NCBI GenBank assembly: GCA_902786355.1
Contig: CADABZ010000001.1
Coordinates: forward strand, 1-64,000
From: an uncultured Eubacteriales bacterium
Lineage (GTDB): Bacteria; Bacillota; Clostridia; Peptostreptococcales; Anaerovoracaceae
Direction of reading: 5' to 3'
DNA length: 64,000 nt
Shown: positions 53,776-61,475 of the stretch, piece after piece
Layout: every line of letters starts with the position of its first letter
Position numbering within the stretch: position 1 is the first letter of the stretch
Translations under genes and position numbers: made by a program
The notes under the pieces: generated by a model
Told to the model about the DNA's origin: nothing
Database searches by the model: none
Seen by the model: only the letters and a program-made list of their open reading frames with translations

Positions 53776-54534
53776 GTGGACTACAAGAAAATTCTCAAGG
53801 TAATACTTGATATAGGGGAGGAAATGATCCGAAGCGGGGCAGAGATCGGACGTGTTGAAGACAGCATGTACCGTCTGTGCCGCAGTTATGGTTTTACCCG
53901 TGTCAACTGCTGGGTCATCTCATCCAACATACAGGCAACTGTAGAGACACCGGACGGTGATATATTCACTCAGATCAGGCACGTGCCGGATGGCGAGATG
54001 AATTTTGACAGGCTCGATTATCTCAACAATCTTTCGAGAAAGGTGTGCGCAGAGACTCCTGACGCGCCTGAACTCAGAAGGAGACTTCTTGAGGTGCTTG
54101 ACCGTCCGTCTCAGCCGAAATGGGTACACTATATCGCCGGAATTCTCGGAGGGACCGGATTTGCAGTTTTCTTCAACTGTGATATGATGGACAGCATCGT
54201 TGCCGTTGCCGCTTCGATCATTATAGTTGCTCTCGGAGATCTGCTAGGAAGCAGGGAGAACAATCCTCTCATATTCAACGCCATAATATCCTTTATCGTT
54301 GAATTCTTTATCATTCTCGCAGTCGAGATGGGGCTCGGACATCATGCAGGAAACATTACTGTAGGTGTCGTGATGCTCATGATCTCCGGTATAGGCTTTA
54401 CCAATGGTATAAGTAATCTCCTGCACAGGGATACACTCTCAGGTATAATCAACCTGTCAAGGGCAGTGCTCGGTGCAACAGGCATCGCTATAGGGATCGC
54501 GCTACCGATCCTTCTTCTCAAGGGGGTGATGTAG
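53776..54534 (+). CDS. Threonine/serine exporter, large subunit (ThrE N-domain, DUF1212)
   Basis: A 252-residue protein. The first 115 residues are cytoplasmic with the family pattern GEEMIRSGAEIGRVEDSMYRLC. Five membrane helices follow (about 118-250). In Corynebacterium ThrE this and the next protein are one polypeptide; in Firmicutes they are usually split, as here. The GTG start has CAGGAGGG five bases upstream. The second subunit gene begins one base after the stop. Likely role: export of threonine, serine or related amino acids. Confidence 0.9.
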   Translation: MDYKKILKVILDIGEEMIRSGAEIGRVEDSMYRLCRSYGFTRVNCWVISSNIQATVETPDGDIFTQIRHVPDGEMNFDRLDYLNNLSRKVCAETPDAPELRRRLLEVLDRPSQPKWVHYIAGILGGTGFAVFFNCDMMDSIVAVAASIIIVALGDLLGSRENNPLIFNAIISFIVEFFIILAVEMGLGHHAGNITVGVVMLMISGIGFTNGISNLLHRDTLSGIINLSRAVLGATGIAIGIALPILLLKGVM

Positions 54535-54535
54535 C

Positions 54536-54997
54536 ATGATGGAACTCAATCCGAGTCTGCTTGTTCAGCTCATATCATGTACAGCCGCCTGCGTAGGTTT
54601 TGCATACTGGTTCAATGTCAAGGGAATACAGGTCTTCTACAGCGGTGTAGGCGCTTTCCTGACATGGCTCGTATACGCACTTCTCTATGAACAGGGAGCA
54701 GGAAATTTTGTGGCTACTCTAGCCGGCGCGATATTCGTAGGACTTTATGCTCAGGTCATGGCGAGAGTCAACAAGGCTCCGGCTACCATATTCCAGACTA
54801 TCTGTGCTTTTCCGCTCGTGCCGGGACCTAATCTCTATTACATGATGTACGGCATAGTTATGGAGATGCACGATGTCGCGAGATCTGAAGCTTTCACACT
54901 CGTCGAGACATGCCTCGGGATCGCACTTGGCTTCATCGTCGTTGAGATCCTCGACAAGTACATCCTGCGGAAAGTGTGGAAGATAAGACTCCACTGA
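54536..54997 (+). CDS. Threonine/serine exporter, small subunit (ThrE C-domain, DUF3815)
   Basis: A 153-residue protein with five hydrophobic segments and the family motif FPLVPGPNLYYMMYGIV near the middle, preceded by the conserved ARVNKAPATIFQTI. It pairs with the preceding gene to make a ThrE/YjjP-YjjB-type exporter. The ribosome binding site AGGGGG lies in the upstream coding end. A strong terminator follows. Confidence 0.9.
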   Translation: MMELNPSLLVQLISCTAACVGFAYWFNVKGIQVFYSGVGAFLTWLVYALLYEQGAGNFVATLAGAIFVGLYAQVMARVNKAPATIFQTICAFPLVPGPNLYYMMYGIVMEMHDVARSEAFTLVETCLGIALGFIVVEILDKYILRKVWKIRLH

Positions 54998-55027
54998 TAT
55001 ACAGACAATACAGACAATACAACACGT

Positions 55028-55057
55028 AAAAGCTTCCCGCGAAGGGAAGCTTTTATT
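55028..55057 (+). terminator. Rho-independent terminator after the ThrE operon
   Basis: Perfect 11-bp stem (AAAAGCTTCCC at 55028-55038, GGGAAGCTTTT at 55044-55054) with a 5-nt loop and T-rich end. It could work in both directions. Confidence 0.88.
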
Positions 55058-55093
55058 ATGGATCGGCTGTAGTCCTGACTTGTCGTTCACGTA

Positions 55094-55132
55094 AATAATG
55101 GACTACATTATTGCGATAAAACCATTTATAAT
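55094..55132 (+). promoter_or_regulatory. Candidate promoter/operator of the C39-like-ade operon
   Basis: TATAAT at 55127-55132 lies downstream of a perfect 7-bp inverted repeat AATAATG-gacta-CATTATT (55094-55112). The repeat sits where the -35 is expected and so could be a repressor site. Confidence 0.4.
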
Positions 55133-55163
55133 ATAAAAAGAATCTGAGAACAGTAATGAAATA

Positions 55164-55874
55164 ATGAAAAGGGAAATAGAGCACTTTTATATCGGTGCAT
55201 CATACGGCGGCAATCAGGACTGGTTTCCGACATTTATGATGCGTATCGGGGGATGCGGAGCAGTGACCGCATGTGACAGCAGTATCTACTTCGCGATGCA
55301 CCGCGGGATCGACGGGATAGCACCTGAAGAGCCGGGCAGCATGACGAAAGAAGATTATGTAGATTTTGCCTACAGGATGAGACCTTATCTGTCACCGCGC
55401 ATGAGCGGCATAGACAGGCTGGATATATATATTGACGGCTATGCACAGTATCTTAAGGACTGCGGCGATACACGCATCTCGATGACGCCTCTTTCCGGGG
55501 ACGTACCGTGGGAACAGGCGAGGGAGGCTGTCAGGAGACAGATAGATGAAGGCTATCCGATCCCGACGCTGATTCTAAATCATCGAAATCCCCGGTTCAA
55601 AGAGTATGTCTGGCACTGGTTTCTGATCAATGGTTATGATGACCGGACAGAAGCCGGTCCCGGAACTGACAATGACTCTTCAGGAGAATTTCTGGTCAGG
55701 GCAGTTACATACAGCAGTTATGAATGGCTTGACCTGAAGGGAATATGGAACACAGGCTGCATCAGACGCGGCGGACTCATTTTGTATAGTGATGTGAGTT
55801 TGTATAGCGATGGGAGCTTGGATAACGAAGGAAGTTTGGATAACAAAGGAAGTTTGGATAACGAAGGGAGGTAG
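55164..55874 (+). CDS. C39-like cysteine peptidase fold protein with repetitive tail
   Basis: A 236-residue cytoplasmic protein. GGNQDWFPTFMMRIGGCGAV resembles the Gln-then-Cys active-site segment of C39/papain-like peptidases. VWHWFLINGYDD supplies a His in the expected second position, and VTYSSYEWLDL supplies a possible Asp or Asn. I recognise it as one of the C39-like proteins common in Clostridia, but activity is not certain. The last 30 residues are five 18-bp repeats (LYSDGS or LDNEGS). The ribosome binding site is weak. The ade start follows five bases later, and its SD lies in the last repeat. Confidence 0.65.
   Translation: MKREIEHFYIGASYGGNQDWFPTFMMRIGGCGAVTACDSSIYFAMHRGIDGIAPEEPGSMTKEDYVDFAYRMRPYLSPRMSGIDRLDIYIDGYAQYLKDCGDTRISMTPLSGDVPWEQAREAVRRQIDEGYPIPTLILNHRNPRFKEYVWHWFLINGYDDRTEAGPGTDNDSSGEFLVRAVTYSSYEWLDLKGIWNTGCIRRGGLILYSDVSLYSDGSLDNEGSLDNKGSLDNEGR
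55782..55871 (+). repeat. Five 18-bp tandem repeats at the end of the C39-like gene
   Basis: Units start at 55782, 55800, 55818, 55836 and 55854 (TTGTATAGYGATGKGAGY, then TTGGATAACRAAGGAAGT). The last three contain GAAGGAAG or GAAGGGAGG, Shine-Dalgarno-like sequences. The final one, GGGAGG at 55866-55871, is the ribosome binding site of ade. Confidence 0.9.
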
Positions 55875-55879
55875 AAGAT

Positions 55880-57679
55880 ATGCTCAATAAATTCTGCAGG
55901 AAACCTCTGTATGAGGTGACGCGCAAGCTTGCTGATGTTGCGATGGGCGTACAGAAGGCTGATCTTGTGATCAAAAACGCCAGACTTGTCAATGTGTGCA
56001 CAGCTGAGATACAGGAAGGTATCGACGTGGCTGTGTCTGAAGGAAGGATAGCACTTGTCGGTGATGCAGCTCACTGCATCGGTGAAGATACACTGGTGAT
56101 CGATGCTTCAGGCCAGTATATAGCGCCGGGCTTCATGGATGCTCATATCCATGTCGAATCAGCTATGATCACAGTCGGTGAGTACGGCAGAGCAGTGGTT
56201 CCGCGCGGCACTACAGGAATCTTCATGGACCCGCATGAGATTTGCAATGTCTGCGGACCTGAGGGAGTCAGAGCCATGATCAATGACGGCAAGCGTACTC
56301 CTCTCAAAGCTATGTCCAATGCACCTTCATGCGTACCGGCAATGGCAGGATTTGAAGATACAGGTTCACACATAGGTCCGGAAGAAGTCCGTGAGATGAT
56401 GACCTGGGACGGGATCATGGGACTCGGAGAGATGATGAGTTTTCCAAGCGTACTCGGAGCTGATCCTTCGATACACGGAGAGCTTGCAGAGACACTCAAG
56501 GCAGATCAGGTGATCACAGGCCACTACTCGGTCCCTGATACAGCAGCCGGTCTCAATGCATATATAGCTTCAGGCGTCAGATGCTGCCATGAATCCACAA
56601 GAGCAGAAGACGTGCTTGAAAAAATGCGCCACGGCATGTATGCTCTGATGCGTTACGGCAGTGCATGGCATGATATGCCGGTCATCATCCGTGCGATACT
56701 CGACAACAACATCGATGACCGTTTTGCATGTCTGATCTCTGATGACACACATCCGGACACCCTGATAAGCGAAGGACATATGGATCACATAGTCCGCTGC
56801 GCTATACGCGAAGGACTTGACCCTGTTAAAGCTATACAGTATGTGACTATCAATCCGGCTACGTGCTTCCGCATGGATCATGAGATGGGAAGCATCTCTC
56901 CGGGCAAGTGTGCAGATATAGTTTTCTTCGACGATCTAAATGATATCCGCATCACACGCACTATCATCGATGGAGACATAGTCGCTGAGAACGGAAGTAT
57001 GACTGTAGAAATGGCAGGCCCTGAGTTCCCTGCATTCGTATACGATACGATGCATGTAGGATCCGAAATCACACCGGAAAGCTTCAGGATACCGGCTCCG
57101 GAAGGAAAGGACAGAGTTAAGACGAGGGTCATCGAGATCATCCCTAACAGAGTAGGAAACTATGAGAGGCTGACTGATCTCGAAGTTATCAACGGCTGCG
57201 TCGAAGCGGATACTGACAGCGACATAATGAAGATGGCTGTCTTCGAGCGTCATCACGAGACAGGGACAAAAGGAGCAGGCTTTGTCAAAGGCTTCGGCTT
57301 CAGAAAGGGTGCGATGGCTCAGACTGTGTCTCACGACGCCCATAATCTCCTCGTAGCGGGGACAAATGATGAAGACATGGCAATAGCTGCCAACACGCTT
57401 ATCGAGTGCGGAGGCGGGCTCTGTGCGGTCGCTGACGGCAAAGTACTCGCAGTCGTTCCGCTCCCGATCGCCGGCCTTATGAACGATCTTCCGGCAGAGG
57501 AAATGGCTGCTCAGGTAGCGAAGCTTGACTCAGCATGGAAGGAGATGGGATGCACCATCAACTCACCATACATGACTATGGCACTCATCCCGCTCGCATG
57601 TCTGCCGGAGCTGAGACTGACCAACAGAGGCCTTGTGGACTGCAGGACATTCAGTTTCACAGATCTGTTTGTTGAATAG
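55880..57679 (+). CDS. ade: Adenine deaminase
   Basis: A 599-residue amidohydrolase converting adenine to hypoxanthine and ammonia in purine salvage. The order is that of AdeC: LVIKNARLVNV, GQYIAPGFMDAHIHVESAM (metal His pair), GTTGIFMDPHEICNV, GLGEMMSFP, TGHYS, SDDTHPDTL (metal Asp region), INPATCFRMDHEMGSISPGKCAD, then the C-terminal domain with HHETGTKGAGFVKGFGFRKGA and VSHDAHNLLVAGTNDEDM. It is translationally close to the C39-like gene (5 bp). The PAP2 gene follows after 30 bp. Confidence 0.96.
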   Translation: MLNKFCRKPLYEVTRKLADVAMGVQKADLVIKNARLVNVCTAEIQEGIDVAVSEGRIALVGDAAHCIGEDTLVIDASGQYIAPGFMDAHIHVESAMITVGEYGRAVVPRGTTGIFMDPHEICNVCGPEGVRAMINDGKRTPLKAMSNAPSCVPAMAGFEDTGSHIGPEEVREMMTWDGIMGLGEMMSFPSVLGADPSIHGELAETLKADQVITGHYSVPDTAAGLNAYIASGVRCCHESTRAEDVLEKMRHGMYALMRYGSAWHDMPVIIRAILDNNIDDRFACLISDDTHPDTLISEGHMDHIVRCAIREGLDPVKAIQYVTINPATCFRMDHEMGSISPGKCADIVFFDDLNDIRITRTIIDGDIVAENGSMTVEMAGPEFPAFVYDTMHVGSEITPESFRIPAPEGKDRVKTRVIEIIPNRVGNYERLTDLEVINGCVEADTDSDIMKMAVFERHHETGTKGAGFVKGFGFRKGAMAQTVSHDAHNLLVAGTNDEDMAIAANTLIECGGGLCAVADGKVLAVVPLPIAGLMNDLPAEEMAAQVAKLDSAWKEMGCTINSPYMTMALIPLACLPELRLTNRGLVDCRTFSFTDLFVE

Positions 57680-57709
57680 ATTAATTATTACAGGAGGATA
57701 TAACTTCAG

Positions 57710-58438
57710 ATGAAAAAAATAATCGCTGCTGTCATATCCGGCGGATTGTTCGCCGGCCTTATAGTAATGCTTGGAAGGTATGATGTGGCTCAGATAGGGC
57801 CTGATGGGACATCGATAGGCTTTTCTACGATCAATAAGGCTGTGCATGATTATACCGGCGTCAATATGCAGTGGTATAAATTCACGGAGTGGCTCGGATA
57901 CGGAGCACTGCTCATATGCGCTCTGTTCGCTTTTGCGGGCCTTGTGCAGCTTATAAGGAGGAAGAGCTTTCTTAAGGTAGATAAGGCCATATATGCGCTT
58001 GGAGTCCTGTATGTGATAGTGATAGGTCTGTATGTCTTCTTCGAGAAATACATCATCAATTACAGGCCGATCATCATGCCCGGCGCGTCAGCTCCTGAGG
58101 CATCATTCCCGTCATCGCATACGATGCTTATAATTACAGTCATGGCATCAACAGCTATGGTGATAGGCAAATACGTCAGCAATAAAGCTCTCTCGGGCCT
58201 TGTGACGATACTCTGTTATGCGGTGATATTAGTCACTGTATTCGGACGTCTGTACTGCGGTGTGCACTGGCTTACGGATATCATCGGAGGAGTACTTATC
58301 AGCATCTGTCTGCTGTCTCTCTTCTCATTCTTTCTCGGTCTGATCCGCAGAAAGGAGATAAGAAAGTACTCTGATGTATTCCATGTAGCTGTAGCCGAAG
58401 AGTCAGAGCCGGACAGTAATTACATCTCTAAACACTGA
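57710..58438 (+). CDS. PAP2-family membrane phosphatase
   Basis: A 242-residue membrane protein with six hydrophobic segments and the three-part PAP2 active site: KYIINYRPI (K-x5/6-RP), FPSSH and GRLYCGVHWLTD (R-x5-H-x3-D). The active site faces outside. Substrates of relatives include undecaprenyl pyrophosphate and phosphatidylglycerol phosphate; the target here is unknown. The C-terminal tail of about 25 residues is hydrophilic. Ribosome binding site AGGAGG; a strong terminator follows. Confidence 0.9.
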   Translation: MKKIIAAVISGGLFAGLIVMLGRYDVAQIGPDGTSIGFSTINKAVHDYTGVNMQWYKFTEWLGYGALLICALFAFAGLVQLIRRKSFLKVDKAIYALGVLYVIVIGLYVFFEKYIINYRPIIMPGASAPEASFPSSHTMLIITVMASTAMVIGKYVSNKALSGLVTILCYAVILVTVFGRLYCGVHWLTDIIGGVLISICLLSLFSFFLGLIRRKEIRKYSDVFHVAVAEESEPDSNYISKH

Positions 58439-58475
58439 CAGCTTAGGATATAAGCAGCTATAAGAGAAAAGAAGC

Positions 58476-58513
58476 AGCCTGCTCATAAGTAATGAGCAGG
58501 CTGATATTTTTTG
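58476..58513 (+). terminator. Rho-independent terminator after the PAP2 gene
   Basis: Perfect 11-bp stem (AGCCTGCTCAT at 58476-58486, ATGAGCAGGCT at 58492-58502), 5-nt loop, then GATATTTTTTG. Confidence 0.9.
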
Positions 58514-58564
58514 TTCATATATGTATACTGACATCTGCTGAACAGCCCGGTGTATATACTGGCA

Positions 58565-59776
58565 TTATGCCTGCACGAGCTTGCTTCTGCGTATCTCAAG
58601 GGCTTTATTGACGATGCGGAAAGCTGTCTCGTTCTTGCTGAGCATACCGAGCTCAGTCATATCATCTGCTGTGATGATCGTTATGACATTGGTATCGCCT
58701 TTGAAGCCAGCGCCTTCAGTGCGGAGGCTGTTGGCGCATATCATATCGAGCTTCTTGCGTTCGAGCTTGGAGCGTGAATTCTCTATGAGATTCTCAGTCT
58801 CCATGGCAAAACCGCATATGACCTGATCAGGTCTTCTGATCTTCGCAACATCACCGAGAATATCCGATGTACGCCTGAGCTGGATGAACATGTCTCCGTC
58901 GTGCTTCTTGAGCTTGTGATCAGCTGTTTCGAGAGGAGTGTAATCAGCAACCGCTGCAGCCTTGAATATCATGTCAGCTGAAGCCGCGCGTTCAAGCACT
59001 GCGTCGTGCATCTCCTGTGAGCTTGTAACGTCGACCATTTCTACACCTGCAAGCGGTTCAAGTGCTGTGCGTCCGCTGACGAGAGTGACATCAGCACCTC
59101 TCATGCGGCAGATTCTTGCAAGAGCATAGCCCATTTTGCCGCTCGAATGGTTGGTTATGTATCTGACCGGATCTATGGCCTCCTGAGTAGGTCCGGCTGT
59201 CACGAGGACTTTGAGCCCTGCGAGATCCTTCTTAAAGGCGATCTCGTCGAGGACACAGTTAAGCAGGTAGTCCGGTTCAGGCATTTTGCCTTTGCCTTCA
59301 TCGCCGCATGCAAGAGGGCCAGAAAGAGGCTCGATGATCTTGATGCCGTAGCCTGCGAGTCTGCTCAGATTGTCCTGGGTCGCCGGATTCTCATACATTG
59401 CTGTATTCATTGCCGGAGCGATAAGCTTAGGGCAGCGTGCAGCAAGGAAGACCGTAGTGAGCATATCATCTGCGAGCCCGTTGGCAGCCTTAGCTATAAA
59501 GTTGGCTGTAGCCGGCGCGACGATCATAAGATCTGCAGCCTTAGCGAGAGATATATGTTTGACATCGTACTCAAAGTGCCTCTCGAACATATCGACAATG
59601 CATCTGTTATTGGTCAGAGTCTCGAATGTAAGAGGGGAGATGAACTCAGCAGCATGCTTAGTCATCAAGACATGGACATTTGCGTGCTGCTTACGCAGAG
59701 CTCTTGCAAGATATGCGATCTTATAAGCTGCTATCCCGCCTGAAACACCGAGTACTATAGTTTTGCCATTGAGCAT
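58565..59776 (-). CDS. coaBC: Bifunctional phosphopantothenoylcysteine decarboxylase/phosphopantothenate-cysteine ligase
   Basis: A 403-residue coenzyme A biosynthesis enzyme. The N-terminal CoaC flavoprotein (about 1-180) has LGVSGGIAAYK, HISLAKAADLMIVAPATANF (catalytic His) and PAMNTAMYENPATQ. The C-terminal CoaB ligase (about 185-400) has VTAGPTQEAIDPVRYITNHSSGKMG and KLKKHDGDMFIQLRRTSDIL. Both halves are complete. A single gene on the - strand with ribosome binding site GGAGGTAAC. It is convergent with the PAP2 gene. Confidence 0.96.
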   Translation of the reverse strand: MLNGKTIVLGVSGGIAAYKIAYLARALRKQHANVHVLMTKHAAEFISPLTFETLTNNRCIVDMFERHFEYDVKHISLAKAADLMIVAPATANFIAKAANGLADDMLTTVFLAARCPKLIAPAMNTAMYENPATQDNLSRLAGYGIKIIEPLSGPLACGDEGKGKMPEPDYLLNCVLDEIAFKKDLAGLKVLVTAGPTQEAIDPVRYITNHSSGKMGYALARICRMRGADVTLVSGRTALEPLAGVEMVDVTSSQEMHDAVLERAASADMIFKAAAVADYTPLETADHKLKKHDGDMFIQLRRTSDILGDVAKIRRPDQVICGFAMETENLIENSRSKLERKKLDMICANSLRTEGAGFKGDTNVITIITADDMTELGMLSKNETAFRIVNKALEIRRSKLVQA

Positions 59777-59852
59777 TTTGTTACCTCCATATCTGCGAAG
59801 TAATTACGAATTAATTGTACTGATGACAGGCATACAAGTCAAAGGTTGCACG

Positions 59853-59880
59853 AAAAAGACCCGGCCGAAGCCGGGTCTTT
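59853..59880 (-). terminator. Rho-independent terminator of the NSS transporter gene
   Basis: On the - strand a perfect 11-bp stem (AAAGACCCGGC with GCCGGGTCTTT, + coordinates 59855-59865 and 59870-59880) with a 4-nt loop is followed by TTTTTCG. Confidence 0.9.
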
Positions 59881-59906
59881 AGTGCAGTCGATCTGCTTAT
59901 CTGAGA

Positions 59907-61289
59907 TTAGTTGCCCCAGAATGATGTGATCTGGCCGTATACGATCATTGCCATGAAGATAGGGCCGAGCCACTTGATGCAGAAGTCGAAGAGTCCTCTT
60001 GACTTGAAGTTGGATCCTCTTTCGATCTCATCATCTACATAGTGCGGTACTACCCAGCCAATGAGGATAGCCATGATCAGACCTGTGAGCGGCATCAGAA
60101 GTCCTTCAGCAACAGCGTCCCATACATCGAGAACGTCCGGCTGACCAAGGATGTGGAACCATGCAACTGTCTTAGCTGCACCAAGGCAGTCAAGAGTTGT
60201 CAGTGCGTTTCCGATCAGAGCCCATGCTCCCATGATCATTGTAACTCCGAATCTGTTAGCAGACTTACCAGCCTTAATCCTGCTGTCGAGGATAGCTGAG
60301 ATTCCGCCTTCCATCATACCAATGGATGATGACAGAGCTGCGAAGAATACGAGGAGCCAGAACAGGAATCCGAAGATCTTGCCGCCGGCAAGGTTGTTGA
60401 ATACTGTCTGCATGGAGATGAACAGAAGTCCAGGACCAGCACCAGGCTCGATTCCGTATGCTGTGCAGGCAGGCATGATAGCCATACCAGCAAGAACAGC
60501 TACGCAGGAGTCACCGAGGGTGATGAATACAGCATCCTTTTCAAGGTTCTCTTTTCTGTCAAGATATGAACCGTAAGCGATAAGACAACCAGAAGCAAGT
60601 GACAGTGAGAAGAACATCTGACCACCAGCAAGCTTAACTGTGTCGAAGAATCCCTTAGCTGAGTCCATTCCGTCGAAGTGAGGCTTGAAGAGGAAGGAAA
60701 GACCTTCGCCAGCGCCTGGCAGTGTGCAGGATCTGATAACGATGATGACGAGCATTACGAAGAGTGCAGGCATAGCGACCTTGCAGAACTTTTCGATACC
60801 GCCGGAAACACCGCCCAGTACGATAACAACTGTCAGAGCGAGGAAGATGATCATCCAGATAAGTGCTGCTCCGCCGTTGCTGAGAAGTGAAGCTTCGAAG
60901 AATGCCTGTGGATCTACTGATGTGCCGAAGAATGCAAGTACGGAGTATACAAGATACTTCATGATGTATCCGCCGAATGTGCAGTAGAATGCAATCAGGA
61001 AGAACGGAACTGCTGTCTGCAGTACACCGTTGAACTTGAATGCGTGATGAATCTCATCATATGCTTCGATAGCAGCCTTCTGAGACTTACGACCGATAGC
61101 GATCTCGGAAAGAACCAGAGGATAACCAACTGTTACGCAGAGAATAACGTAGATCAGAAGGAAAGCAAATCCTCCGCCGAGGCCCATCTTGTAAGGGAAG
61201 GACCAGAGGTTACCAAGACCAACTGCGGATCCAAGCGCGGCCATAAGGAATCCGAAATTCGAATTAAATTGACCTTTACTTTGTTCCAT
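59907..61289 (-). CDS. Neurotransmitter:sodium symporter (NSS/SNF) family transporter
   Basis: A 460-residue membrane protein with about 12 helices. The unwound TM1 motif LGSAVGLGNLWSFPY binds Na+ and substrate, and PLVLSEIAIGRKSQ follows. SLSLASGCLIAYGSYL (TM6) and FFAALSSSIGMMEGG (TM8) are also typical. Bacterial members import amino acids with Na+. Substrate unknown; the Tyr in TM3 and other details do not decide. Ribosome binding site TAGGAGG. It has its own near-consensus promoter with two inverted repeats and its own terminator. Confidence 0.93.
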   Translation of the reverse strand: MEQSKGQFNSNFGFLMAALGSAVGLGNLWSFPYKMGLGGGFAFLLIYVILCVTVGYPLVLSEIAIGRKSQKAAIEAYDEIHHAFKFNGVLQTAVPFFLIAFYCTFGGYIMKYLVYSVLAFFGTSVDPQAFFEASLLSNGGAALIWMIIFLALTVVIVLGGVSGGIEKFCKVAMPALFVMLVIIVIRSCTLPGAGEGLSFLFKPHFDGMDSAKGFFDTVKLAGGQMFFSLSLASGCLIAYGSYLDRKENLEKDAVFITLGDSCVAVLAGMAIMPACTAYGIEPGAGPGLLFISMQTVFNNLAGGKIFGFLFWLLVFFAALSSSIGMMEGGISAILDSRIKAGKSANRFGVTMIMGAWALIGNALTTLDCLGAAKTVAWFHILGQPDVLDVWDAVAEGLLMPLTGLIMAILIGWVVPHYVDDEIERGSNFKSRGLFDFCIKWLGPIFMAMIVYGQITSFWGN

Positions 61290-61338
61290 AACAAATACCT
61301 CCTATTAAACTTGACGCAGTGCGCCTTACTAATAACTC

Positions 61339-61387
61339 ATTTTACTCTCCGCCTTTTGTGATGTCAACATGAATGACTTCATCACAA
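61339..61387 (-). promoter_or_regulatory. NSS transporter promoter with overlapping inverted repeat
   Basis: On the - strand TTGACA (61362-61367) and TAAAAT (61339-61344) are separated by exactly 17 bp, a near-perfect promoter. A perfect 8-bp inverted repeat (TTGTGATG at 61356-61363, CATCACAA at 61380-61387) covers the -35, which suggests repression. Confidence 0.8.
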
Positions 61388-61407
61388 AGCCTTCACAATC
61401 GGTAATC

Positions 61408-61426
61408 TTGTACAATTTCTGTACAA
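61408..61426. promoter_or_regulatory. 19-bp palindromic site upstream of the NSS promoter
   Basis: TTGTACA-ATTTC-TGTACAA is a perfect 7-bp inverted repeat with a 5-bp centre, located about 41 bp upstream of the -35. It has the typical shape of a dimeric regulator site. It partly overlaps the T-run side of the PBP terminator. Confidence 0.45.
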
Positions 61427-61460
61427 AAAAGAGGGCGCTTCGTGTGAAACACCCTCTTTA
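61422..61460 (-). terminator. Rho-independent terminator of the second PBP gene
   Basis: On the - strand a 10-bp stem (61450-61459 with 61428-61437, one G-U) with a 12-nt loop is followed by TTTTTTG. Confidence 0.8.
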
Positions 61461-61475
61461 TCTGATACGTTTTCG

